A stretch of DNA of 64,000 nucleotides, from positions 62,001 through 126,000 of the forward strand of contig NZ_JAUFQB010000063.1 in NCBI RefSeq assembly GCF_030409525.1. Reading direction: 5' to 3'. Position 1 is the stretch's first letter; the number at the start of each line of letters is the position of its first letter. The DNA is from Kaistella yonginensis (GTDB lineage Bacteria > Bacteroidota > Bacteroidia > Flavobacteriales > Weeksellaceae). The notes below the pieces were generated by a model. The model was given only the letters and a program-made list of their open reading frames with translations. It did not search any database and was not told the DNA's origin. A program made the translations under genes and the position numbers. Below are positions 1-7,093 of this stretch, in pieces.

Positions 1-81
1 CCACAATCTGCCATTGCAGAAGGACAATTTGCAGCGTGGTATTTGGAGGAGGAATTGCTGGGGAGTGGCGTGATCAGTTAG
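1..81 (+). CDS. mnmA: tRNA 2-thiouridylase MnmA, C-terminal end (partial)
   Basis: Frame 1 is open from the window edge to a TAG at 79-81 and encodes 26 residues beginning PQSAIAEGQFAAWY and ending LLGSGVIS. This matches the C-terminal signature of MnmA (PQ-x-A-I-x-x-GQ-x-x-x-x-Y ... LG-x-G-x-I). MnmA is the cytoplasmic enzyme that puts the 2-thio group on U34 of Lys, Glu and Gln tRNAs. The catalytic parts lie outside the window, so the call rests only on this tail. mnmG, which acts on the same wobble uridine, is present further along at 24.8 kb. Confidence 0.8.
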   Translation, partial: PQSAIAEGQFAAWYLEEELLGSGVIS

Positions 82-147
82 AAGAGCCAAGTACAAAGGA
101 AAAAGAACCAAGTTTGATTAATTTTAGTACATTCTAGTTTATTGATG

Positions 148-219
148 AAAACCTTAAATAAGATTTTCTTTATTTAAGGTTTTTGCTGTTTTTCTTAAAT
201 AGCAATTTTCTTATTTAAG
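148..219. repeat. Double-hairpin repeat, copy 1 (probable mnmA terminator)
   Basis: The 14-bp arms AAAACCTTAAATAA (148-161) and TTATTTAAGGTTTT (170-183) form a perfect stem with an 8-nt loop, followed by T-rich sequence. A second smaller hairpin follows, CTTAAATA (194-201) with TATTTAAG (212-219). It is placed as a terminator for mnmA. The same arrangement recurs at 1439-1510 on the other side of the Fic gene; 50 of the first 54 positions agree in my hand alignment. Confidence 0.75.
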
Positions 220-253
220 TTATTTCGTATATTTGTTAAATAGAAAGCTTATT

Positions 254-282
254 ATTTACGCAAAACGATTATTTTCGTAAAT
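254..282. promoter_or_regulatory. Inverted repeat upstream of fic (possible operator)
   Basis: ATTTACG (254-260) and CGTAAAT (276-282) are perfect inverted copies separated by 15 bp, 24 bp ahead of the Fic start codon. The Fic protein has a C-terminal region that could be a winged helix, so autoregulation through this site is possible. This is inference from position and symmetry only. Confidence 0.35.
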
Positions 283-305
283 ACTAAGTTAATAATTTAA
301 GCAAA

Positions 306-1430
306 ATGAAAAACTTTATTTCTGGCATCAAAATTAATCAAGGTTATTACAAAAGTTTTCAACCAAATTTCATCAATAAAGATTGGACTATTGATGATAT
401 GGAAGTTTTGAGTTTATTGAGTAAAGCCGATCGTCAATTGGGAAGGTTAGATACTTTTTCGCAATATGTAAATCTGGATCTCTACATCAGTATGCACATT
501 GCCAAAGAAGCAACTCAATCTACAAAAATTGAAGGAACGCAAACCAATATGGAAGAAGCATTTTTTGACAAAGAAGATCTTGCAGTTGACAAAAGAGAAG
601 ATTGGGACGAAGTTCAAAACTACATCACTGCAATGAAAACGGCAGTAAAGGATTTGGAAAATTTGCCAATTTCTTCACGTCTTATCAAAAAAACGCATAA
701 GACATTGCTTTCTGGTGTTCGAGGAGCGCATAAACTTCCAGGAGAGTATCGCAAAAGTCAGAATTGGATTGGTGGAGCAACAATTAATGACGCTGCTTTT
801 GTACCACCGATTTCAAATTCAGTTGAAAATCTGATGTCTGATTTAGAAAAATTTGCAAACGATGATTATAATTTTTTACCAGATTTACTGAAAATTGCTA
901 TTATTCACTATCAATTTGAAACAATTCATCCATTTTTAGATGGAAATGGGAGAATTGGGAGACTACTCATTCCAGTTTATTTGGTAAGTAAAGGGATATT
1001 AAAACAACCCATTCTCTATCTTTCCGATTTTTTCGAAAAACACAGGACTTTATATTTTGATAATTTAATGAGGGTAAGAACTCAAAATGATTTAACACAA
1101 TGGTTTAAATTTTTTCTAACAGGAGTAATAGAAACTGCAAAAAATGGTGTAGATACTTTTGATGGAATATTAAAACTTCAAAAAGAACTGGATGTCAAAT
1201 TATTAACTCAAAAAGGAAATACCGATGACACGAGAAAAATCATTACATCTTTATTTGAAAACCCTGTAACAGACGCTCAAAAAGTGGAGAAAATTATTGA
1301 AAAATCCTACGGTTCTGCTTATAAACAGATTGCAATTCTGGAGAAATTAAATATTATAAAAGAAATAACAGGTTCTCAACGAGGGAAAGTTTTCGTTTTC
1401 GACGACTATCTGAAATTATTTAAAAATTGA
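306..1430 (+). CDS. Fic family protein (probable AMP transferase with inhibitory helix)
   Basis: This 374-residue protein carries the complete Fic motif HPFLDGNGRIGR at 208-219, with the catalytic His208 and the anion-binding loop intact. The motif STKIEGT at 72-78 fits the N-terminal inhibitory helix (S/T-x-x-x-E-G), which makes it a class II, self-inhibited Fic enzyme. Such proteins transfer AMP, or another phosphate-containing group, from a nucleotide to a target protein. The last ~90 residues look like a helix-turn-helix/winged-helix domain, as in many Fic proteins of this length. The ATG at 306 is used; there is no Shine-Dalgarno site. The target is unknown. It stands alone between two copies of a hairpin repeat, which suggests an islet acquired next to mnmA. 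Confidence 0.93.
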   Translation: MKNFISGIKINQGYYKSFQPNFINKDWTIDDMEVLSLLSKADRQLGRLDTFSQYVNLDLYISMHIAKEATQSTKIEGTQTNMEEAFFDKEDLAVDKREDWDEVQNYITAMKTAVKDLENLPISSRLIKKTHKTLLSGVRGAHKLPGEYRKSQNWIGGATINDAAFVPPISNSVENLMSDLEKFANDDYNFLPDLLKIAIIHYQFETIHPFLDGNGRIGRLLIPVYLVSKGILKQPILYLSDFFEKHRTLYFDNLMRVRTQNDLTQWFKFFLTGVIETAKNGVDTFDGILKLQKELDVKLLTQKGNTDDTRKIITSLFENPVTDAQKVEKIIEKSYGSAYKQIAILEKLNIIKEITGSQRGKVFVFDDYLKLFKN

Positions 1431-1438
1431 TACTTACA

Positions 1439-1510
1439 AAAACCTTAAATAAACATTTCTTTATTTAAGATTTTTGCTGTTTTTCTTAAATAAGCGAATT
1501 TTTATTTAAA
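1439..1510. repeat. Double-hairpin repeat, copy 2 (after fic)
   Basis: The arms AAAACCTTAAATAA (1439-1452) and TTATTTAAGATTTT (1461-1474) form a stem with one mismatch, again followed by TTGCTGTTTTTCTTAAATA. It lies 8 bp after the Fic stop codon and is a diverged direct copy of 148-219. It could terminate fic, and the pair could also be a mark of the event that inserted fic. Confidence 0.75.
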
Positions 1511-1596
1511 ATAATTATGCATTCTCTAAAATAAGACTTTAATTTCCTCACTAAAAATTCCTAATATTTAATTAAATTTGAATAGAATAAAAATAA

Positions 1597-2394
1597 ATGA
1601 CCAAACAAGAACTCATAGAATCCTTAAAAAAATTAAAAGCAGGATACATCTCAATTCTAAACGATTTGGAAGTAATGAAAAACTGGGGAAAAGTTCAGTT
1701 GGAAGCACTTTATGCTACGAAAATTGGAAAATATGAAGTAGAACTTCTGGAATTAAAAATTCTAATAAAAACTTTAAAAAAGAAAATTCAGTGGGCGCAT
1801 CAGGAAATTAATTCTAGAAAATATCCAGATTTTGTAGAGATTGAAAACCGTGCTTCAGAATTGATGAAAGAGGCATACCAAGAAATAAATGAGGCGAAAA
1901 GTAAAGTCAATTTTGGAAAAGCAGTTTTGAGCAATTTGGGTTCTCCAGAAGATAGTATGGAATTGAGGAAAATATTTAGAAACATTGCCAAAAGTCTTCA
2001 TCCAGACATCAATCCTAATTTAACAGAAGAGCAGCAAGAATTGTGGCATCTTTTTCATTCGGCTTACAAAAGTGGAGATTTAGACAAAATAAAAGCACTC
2101 GAAATTGTGTTTGAAGAACAATTGAAAGATTTTGAAACTTCGCAAAAAGAACTTTCAGAAGAAGATATTTTGATGCAAACTGCAATGCTAAAACAAGGAA
2201 TTTTGGAACTGGAAAGTCAGAAAAAAGATTTAGAAAACAATTTTCCTTTTACCATTGAAGATAAAATACGAGATGAAGATTGGGTTGCCGAAAAGCAAGA
2301 ATCTCTAACCAAAGAAATTGAAGATCTTAAAATATATTTAAAGGAAAAAAAATCTGATTATCAACTCATTAAAGAAACTTATGGATCAGAATAA
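1597..2394 (+). CDS. J-domain protein with flanking coiled coils
   Basis: A 265-residue cytoplasmic protein rich in Lys, Glu and Leu. In the middle (about 120-175) is a J-domain-like helical segment with the diagnostic HPD at 135-137 in the context AKSLHPDINP. The HPD loop is what stimulates Hsp70 (DnaK) ATPase. The sequence on both sides is predicted long helix/coiled coil, and there is no Gly/Phe region or zinc centre, so this is a specialised class C J protein, not DnaJ. A TAAATTTG box at 1573-1580 could be its -7 promoter element. It overlaps the HIRAN gene by 14 bp, so the two are almost certainly co-expressed and may act together. The client and role are unknown. Confidence 0.8.
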   Translation: MTKQELIESLKKLKAGYISILNDLEVMKNWGKVQLEALYATKIGKYEVELLELKILIKTLKKKIQWAHQEINSRKYPDFVEIENRASELMKEAYQEINEAKSKVNFGKAVLSNLGSPEDSMELRKIFRNIAKSLHPDINPNLTEEQQELWHLFHSAYKSGDLDKIKALEIVFEEQLKDFETSQKELSEEDILMQTAMLKQGILELESQKKDLENNFPFTIEDKIRDEDWVAEKQESLTKEIEDLKIYLKEKKSDYQLIKETYGSE

Positions 2395-2779
2395 CGAAAC
2401 TGGATTAAGCAAAACCGATCCTGGTTTATTGAAATTAGTAAGCCAAGAAACAATTTCTTTCAAAGCGTTTGAAGAAGACATTCTTGCCTTGGAATCAATT
2501 GTTGCTGGAACTTCTTACCTCAACCTTCAAGAGATAGAAAAAGAAATAATTCCGAAAGAAACCGAACTTACTTTGCAAAGAGAACCAGAAAATGAGTTCG
2601 ATAAGTTCGCCATAAAACTGCTTTACAAAAACAACAAATTGGGATATATTCCAAAATCTAAAAATCAAACTATCGCAAGATTAATGGATGTTGGAAAACA
2701 ATTCTACGCAAAAGTTTCAGCAAAAGAATGGGAAGGAAAATGGTTGAGAATGGATTTGGAGGTGTTTTTAAAAGATTAA
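2381..2779 (+). CDS. HIRAN domain protein
   Basis: A 132-residue protein whose C-terminal two thirds (about 40-128) match the HIRAN domain: a G-x-S/x-Y strand near 43-46, the core REPENEFDKFAI at 67-78, and LGYIP at 87-91. HIRAN domains bind DNA ends or stalled-fork structures, and in bacteria they occur alone or fused to nucleases and helicases. No catalytic domain is attached here. The ATG at 2381 lies inside the end of the J-domain gene, in a different frame, so translation is likely coupled. The pair sits in an accessory islet with fic, and a role in DNA stress or defence is only inference. Confidence 0.82.
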   Translation: MDQNNETGLSKTDPGLLKLVSQETISFKAFEEDILALESIVAGTSYLNLQEIEKEIIPKETELTLQREPENEFDKFAIKLLYKNNKLGYIPKSKNQTIARLMDVGKQFYAKVSAKEWEGKWLRMDLEVFLKD

Positions 2780-2806
2780 AGATTTTGTACCAATTACAAC
2801 ATATTT

Positions 2807-4255
2807 CTACAACAAAGGAGAAACCAGTCGCGCAATTTTCTCTACCAATTGAATATGTTTTGGTCTGTTCAACCAGGAATTGATTTCAATTTCTTCCGCA
2901 TTTTTTAGATCTTCATCAAAATAATTGGTAAGGTTTTCTGCGATTTCTTTGTCGTAAACGACTGCATTTACTTCAAAATTTAGATCAAAACTGCGGTAGT
3001 CTAAATTGGCGGTTCCAACCATCGCCACACTTCGGTCTGCAACCATAGTTTTTGCATGTACAAATCCTTTTTGATACAAATAAATTTGAACTCCCGCTTT
3101 CAAAAGTTGAGTGTAATAGGATTTTGCCGCTGCATTTACCAAAAAGGAATCAGAAATTCCAGGAACCAAAAGTTTTACTTTCACGCCAGAAAGCGCTGCC
3201 ATTTTCATAGCATCAATAATGGTTTCGCCGGGAATAAAATAAGGAGAAGTGAGCAGAATTTCCTGTTTTGCAGACTGAATCGTTTTTATAATTGCATAGT
3301 AAATAGACGGTCGATCAGAATCTGGACCACTGGAAACAATCTGAATATTTGTGAGCGAGTCCGAACTCAATTCTGGTTTTGGAAAATATTTTTCGGTCAC
3401 GTTTAACTTTTTATTGGCGCAATAATTCCAATCTCCAATGAAAATATGTTGCAAAATTGCAGTTGCATCGCCTTCAATTTTCAAGTGCATATCTCGCCAA
3501 AATAATTTGTTTCCAGTGCGGGAATTGTCGTATTTATCGCTGATATTAATTCCTCCAACAAAAGAAATATTGCCATCAATCACAATTATTTTTCGGTGAT
3601 TTCGATAGTTGAGCCGATTGGCAAATTTTATTAATTTAATTTTATAAAACGGAAACGCATTTACTCCATTTTCCCGCAATCTTTTAACCAGATTTTTTCG
3701 AATGGACGAACTTCCAAAATCATCATAAATAAAACGAACTTCTACGCCTTCTTTCGCTTTTTGAATCAGAATTTTTTCAATACTTCTTCCCGTTTCGTCA
3801 TCTTCATAAATGTAATATTCGATGTGAATATGATGTTTTGCATTTTCTAATGCTTTTAAAACTTCTGGGAATTTCTCCTCGCCATTGCTTAAAAGTTGAA
3901 CTTTATTGTTGCTGGTTAAAGGACTTTTATCGGTTTCGTAAATCATTTTCATCAAACTGAAAAAATCTTTATGACCAACCAACTGATCTAAATTTCGGGT
4001 ATTATAAAGATCTAGTTTTTCCAGAACCAACTTTTCTTGCTTAGAATCTTGAATGATCTTTTTGCTGTATAATTTGTTTTTTCGATAGTTGATTCCAAAA
4101 GAAAAATAGATGAAAATCCCTAAAAGTGGTAGGAAAATTACCAAAAGCAAATACGCCAAAGTTTTGGTTACCGTTTGCGTGTCATAAATGATGCGCAGCG
4201 AAACTGCAATCAGAAATAGGATATAAATGATCTCCAGAATTAAAATCCAATTCAT
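2807..4255 (-). CDS. cls: Cardiolipin synthase (phospholipase D family)
   Basis: The 482-residue protein has two N-terminal membrane helices (about 2-22 and 32-53) and two phospholipase D HxKxxxxD motifs, H220/K222/D227 and H400/K402/D407, the architecture of ClsA-type enzymes. It condenses two phosphatidylglycerol molecules to cardiolipin and glycerol at the inner membrane. It is the last gene of a minus-strand operon, 11 bp after the LytTR regulator, so cardiolipin synthesis may be under the control of the upstream kinase/2TM system. It is convergent with the HIRAN gene, with 27 bp between the stops. Confidence 0.93.
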   Translation of the reverse strand: MNWILILEIIYILFLIAVSLRIIYDTQTVTKTLAYLLLVIFLPLLGIFIYFSFGINYRKNKLYSKKIIQDSKQEKLVLEKLDLYNTRNLDQLVGHKDFFSLMKMIYETDKSPLTSNNKVQLLSNGEEKFPEVLKALENAKHHIHIEYYIYEDDETGRSIEKILIQKAKEGVEVRFIYDDFGSSSIRKNLVKRLRENGVNAFPFYKIKLIKFANRLNYRNHRKIIVIDGNISFVGGINISDKYDNSRTGNKLFWRDMHLKIEGDATAILQHIFIGDWNYCANKKLNVTEKYFPKPELSSDSLTNIQIVSSGPDSDRPSIYYAIIKTIQSAKQEILLTSPYFIPGETIIDAMKMAALSGVKVKLLVPGISDSFLVNAAAKSYYTQLLKAGVQIYLYQKGFVHAKTMVADRSVAMVGTANLDYRSFDLNFEVNAVVYDKEIAENLTNYFDEDLKNAEEIEINSWLNRPKHIQLVEKIARLVSPLL

Positions 4256-4266
4256 ATTTAAATAGT

Positions 4267-5016
4267 TTAATTACTCAACCATTCCTTAAATTCCTTCACT
4301 CTATCACGACTTACCGTGATTTCTTCTTCTGGTTGAAATTCCAGTTCTACTTTATAATAAGGCGATGTATGAATATTTTTGATAAAATCTGAACTGATGA
4401 TAAATTGCCGATTCACACGAAAAAATTTCTTCTCATCCAGAACTTCCTGCAACTCATCTAAAGTGAAATCTGTGGGAAAATTTCTTTCTTTTGTTTGTAG
4501 ATAAACGATTTTATTTTCGCTGAAAAAACAGGAAACTTCATCGGTTTGTACAATTTTTAAATTATACCCAATTTTAACCAAAATTCTCGATAGTTTTTGC
4601 TTCTCTTCCTTCATTAAGGATTTAATTTCCAGAGTATTATATGACGAATCTGAAGGTAAGAAACTTCTATATTTATCAATTGCTTTTTCCAGATCTTCTT
4701 CCATAATTGGTTTTAAAAGATAATCGATGGAATTGAGTTTGAACGCCTTCAAAGTATATTGATCAAAAGCGGTAGTGTAAATCATAAAACTTTTGGTTGG
4801 TATTTTTTCGAAAATATCAAAAGACAAACCATCTCCTAAAACAATGTCTGAAAAAACCAAATCTGGATGCTCGTTATTTTCAAACCAATCCAGACCTTCT
4901 TCCACGGAATTGAGTGTTGCAACTAATTCTAAATCAGCAAACAAACTCAATAATCTTTCTAATTTGCGAGCGGCTGGTTTTTCATCTTCGATGATAATGG
5001 TTTTAATTAAATTCAC
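4267..5016 (-). CDS. LytTR family response regulator
   Basis: An N-terminal receiver domain (about 1-120) has the acidic pair in IIIEDE, the phospho-acceptor Asp in VFSDIVLGD near residue 57 and a conserved Lys in the LLKPI loop. The C-terminal third (about 150-250) is a LytTR DNA-binding domain, with FFRVNRQFIIS and a VSRDRVKEFKEWL end. The partner is the LytS-like kinase three genes upstream. There is no ATG. I chose the GTG at 5016 because it places the first beta strand directly at the N terminus; a TTG at 5025 would add three residues. The gene follows two 2TM genes and precedes cls. Confidence 0.9.
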   Translation of the reverse strand: MNLIKTIIIEDEKPAARKLERLLSLFADLELVATLNSVEEGLDWFENNEHPDLVFSDIVLGDGLSFDIFEKIPTKSFMIYTTAFDQYTLKAFKLNSIDYLLKPIMEEDLEKAIDKYRSFLPSDSSYNTLEIKSLMKEEKQKLSRILVKIGYNLKIVQTDEVSCFFSENKIVYLQTKERNFPTDFTLDELQEVLDEKKFFRVNRQFIISSDFIKNIHTSPYYKVELEFQPEEEITVSRDRVKEFKEWLSN

Positions 5017-5048
5017 TTTTTGCAATTCTTGGGTTTTCAGTTCTAAAT

Positions 5049-5348
5049 TTACTTATTTTTATCCATCAATTCGCGAATTTTCTTTTCTTCCCAATTTTTA
5101 CCTAAAATAAAGTTGGGCAAGAAAACGCTCAATCCATGTGCGGCAAGACCAATTCCCCAGAAAAACAATGTCAAGAAATTGCTCCATTGAAAATAGGTTT
5201 CGCCCGGTTTCAAGTCCGTATAATTATGGTAAGCAATGAAAGAATTTACGCAGATATAAACTAAAAAATGGATGTAAAATCCTTTGATGCGTTTTACTCT
5301 TTTCTTTGCTTCAAGATACTTGATATCGTCATTATTAAAAGTTTCCAT
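5049..5348 (-). CDS. 2TM domain protein
   Basis: A 99-residue protein consisting of one 2TM domain: a basic amphipathic helix (AKKRVKRIKGFY), two membrane helices (about 26-46 and 60-82) joined by a short loop, and the terminal signature GKNWEEKKI. The domain is common in Bacteroidota next to LytS/LytTR systems; its biochemical role is not established. The start ATG overlaps the end of the preceding 2TM gene by 14 bp, pointing to tight co-expression. It resembles the domain fused to the C terminus of the kinase in the same operon. Confidence 0.85.
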   Translation of the reverse strand: METFNNDDIKYLEAKKRVKRIKGFYIHFLVYICVNSFIAYHNYTDLKPGETYFQWSNFLTLFFWGIGLAAHGLSVFLPNFILGKNWEEKKIRELMDKNK

Positions 5349-5634
5349 TATTATTTTGTTTTAATTGCTTGTCAATCATTTTACGTTCCCAGTTATGATT
5401 TAGGAAGAATAATTTTGCACCTTTTATAGCGAGAATAATTACCCAGATGTAGAATATAATTGAGACATTTTTCTGATCTAAAAGTACAATTTCTCCCGTA
5501 AGATAATACTTTCTTAAACTATATGCTGCAAAAACTACTGCGAACACTGCCAGACTTAGATAGAAATTTTTCAGTTGGCGAACACGTTCTTTTGCCATCT
5601 CAAAATCCATTTCTTTTTTTGTTAAATTTTCCAT
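5335..5634 (-). CDS. 2TM domain protein
   Basis: A second stand-alone 2TM protein of 99 residues, starting with the helix AKERVRQLKNFYLS, then two membrane helices (about 26-42 and 58-76) and a diverged end, NHNWERKMI, in place of GKNWEEK. It lies 5 bp after the kinase gene and overlaps the next 2TM gene. The two membrane helices are less conserved than in its neighbour, so the paralogues have probably specialised. Confidence 0.82.
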   Translation of the reverse strand: MENLTKKEMDFEMAKERVRQLKNFYLSLAVFAVVFAAYSLRKYYLTGEIVLLDQKNVSIIFYIWVIILAIKGAKLFFLNHNWERKMIDKQLKQNNNGNF

Positions 5635-5639
5635 TCTGT

Positions 5640-6950
5640 TTATTTTTTATCTTTATTTAAAATTTTCTGAATTTGTTTTTCTTCCCAGTTTTTACCGATC
5701 CCAAAAGTTTGTAGAGCGTGAGAACCAACTCCAATTCCCCAACCTAACATCGGCCACCAAAACCAGTAATATTCTGGAGAAGTAAATAGGTTTACAAAAA
5801 CCAAAAACGGTATTACCAAGCAATAGGAAGTAAGATTAGCATAGAAACCTTTCAATTCTTTCACTCTTTCCGTCGCTTTTTTGTAGGCAATGGCTTCATC
5901 TGATGGATTTGTTTTCATGGCTGAAATTTTTTGGGTTAATATTGGGATTTTCACTCGAAAAAACTCGCTGGATTTTTCTATGAAAACATTTTGTTTTGAT
6001 AATAAGGAATAGCGTTGTACAATATTCGAAAGTCCAATTCCGGCACTTTCTTTCATTTGTTCCCTCTGTTGTAAATTATTTTCAATGAAGAGATAATTAC
6101 CTTCTGAATAGATTTTTATGACCAATGGTTTGCTTGAAGTTGCAAAATTATGTTTGATGCAATTTTCTAATAATAATTGTAAAGAAAGCGGAACTACAAA
6201 CGATTTTAATACATTTTCGTTTACATTAAATCCAAAATTTACACTGTCTTCGAATCTGGTTTTCAATAAATTGCAGTAGGTTTTTGCAAATTCTATTTCT
6301 TCTTCAACCGTTACCAATTCTTTGTCTTTTTGTTCTAAAACGTATCGGTAAATCTTCGACATTGATGCTGTAAATCTCTGTGCTTGATGTGGGTTTTCAT
6401 CAATCAAAGCACTCAAAACATTCAAAGAATTAAATAAAAAATGAGGATCCAGTTGATTTTTTAAACTTTCAAATTGCGCATTTGCAGATTTTGCAATAAG
6501 TTTCTGCTGTACTACTTCTTGTTTGGTAGAGCTTTTCCAAGCTTCCATAAAACCTTTTGCGTGCAAAATTGCGGAAATCAGTAACGCAATATTAATGGTG
6601 AACCAATTGGAAAAACCCAAATTTCCGGTGAAAAATGCGGCAGAATCTTGCTTCTGTAATAAGATAAAATTAACATAATTGCAAAAAAGAACCAAAACGA
6701 TGTTGACTACCACTGTAGAAATAACTCCATAAACCGTTCTCTTTCTGGTTTCATCCACCCAGGAATATTTGCGGTTGAGAAAATCGTTTACTACCCCATT
6801 TCCAAGTGCGATGGTGAATGAATAAAGACCTGCAACCAAAATGTTGAAGAAATAATTTTCTACGGTTTTTTCTATACCAAAAAACAGGAAAATAAATGTT
6901 CCCACAAAAAAGGTGATCCAAGACATCGTGATAAGGCTTTTTCTACTCAT
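5640..6950 (-). CDS. LytS-type sensor histidine kinase fused to a 2TM domain
   Basis: The 436-residue protein begins with four membrane helices (about 8-26, 36-52, 73-97, 115-131). A LytS-like His_kinase domain follows, with the phospho-acceptor His170 in QLDPHFLFNSL, the N box LENCIKHN at 251-258 and the G box GIGLSN at 294-299. A 2TM domain fills the C terminus from about 353 to the end, with the signature GKNWEEKQIQ. It is the first gene of a five-gene operon (kinase, 2TM, 2TM, LytTR regulator, cls). Having the 2TM domain both fused and twice free suggests that the free copies interact with the kinase. The signal sensed is unknown. Confidence 0.9.
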   Translation of the reverse strand: MSRKSLITMSWITFFVGTFIFLFFGIEKTVENYFFNILVAGLYSFTIALGNGVVNDFLNRKYSWVDETRKRTVYGVISTVVVNIVLVLFCNYVNFILLQKQDSAAFFTGNLGFSNWFTINIALLISAILHAKGFMEAWKSSTKQEVVQQKLIAKSANAQFESLKNQLDPHFLFNSLNVLSALIDENPHQAQRFTASMSKIYRYVLEQKDKELVTVEEEIEFAKTYCNLLKTRFEDSVNFGFNVNENVLKSFVVPLSLQLLLENCIKHNFATSSKPLVIKIYSEGNYLFIENNLQQREQMKESAGIGLSNIVQRYSLLSKQNVFIEKSSEFFRVKIPILTQKISAMKTNPSDEAIAYKKATERVKELKGFYANLTSYCLVIPFLVFVNLFTSPEYYWFWWPMLGWGIGVGSHALQTFGIGKNWEEKQIQKILNKDKK

Positions 6951-6966
6951 GGTTAAATTATTAGGA

Positions 6967-6974
6967 CAAATGTA
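6967..6974 (-). promoter_or_regulatory. -7 promoter element for the kinase operon
   Basis: The minus strand reads TACATTTG, a match to the Bacteroidota -7 consensus TAnnTTTG, 17 bp upstream of the kinase ATG. I saw no convincing -33 TTG at the usual spacing. Confidence 0.45.
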
Positions 6975-7035
6975 CAGTTGGTTAAAGATAAATAAAATAG
7001 TTACTGCCTGAAGGGTAAGATTTAGAACCTGAATC

Positions 7036-7068
7036 GTAAAAAAACCACCGGAAATTACCGATGGTTTT
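7036..7068 (-). terminator. Intrinsic terminator of the prc gene
   Basis: On the minus strand, AAAACCATCGG pairs with CCGGTGGTTTT (7058-7068 with 7041-7051, one G-U pair), followed by a run of T. It lies 26 bp beyond the protease stop codon and ahead of the kinase operon. Confidence 0.8.
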
Positions 7069-7093
7069 ATAAAGATTTATCTGTTGATCTATT

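Noticed and set aside
148-1510. The hairpin repeats around fic as insertion-sequence ends
   Set aside because: They are direct, not inverted, copies and there is no transposase between them.
3056-3406. Long open frames on the strand opposite real genes (for example 3056-3406 opposite cls, 8004-8369 opposite prc, 45776-46402 opposite the M14 peptidase gene)
   Set aside because: They lie wholly inside well-supported genes, have skewed composition, and show no promoter or family resemblance.
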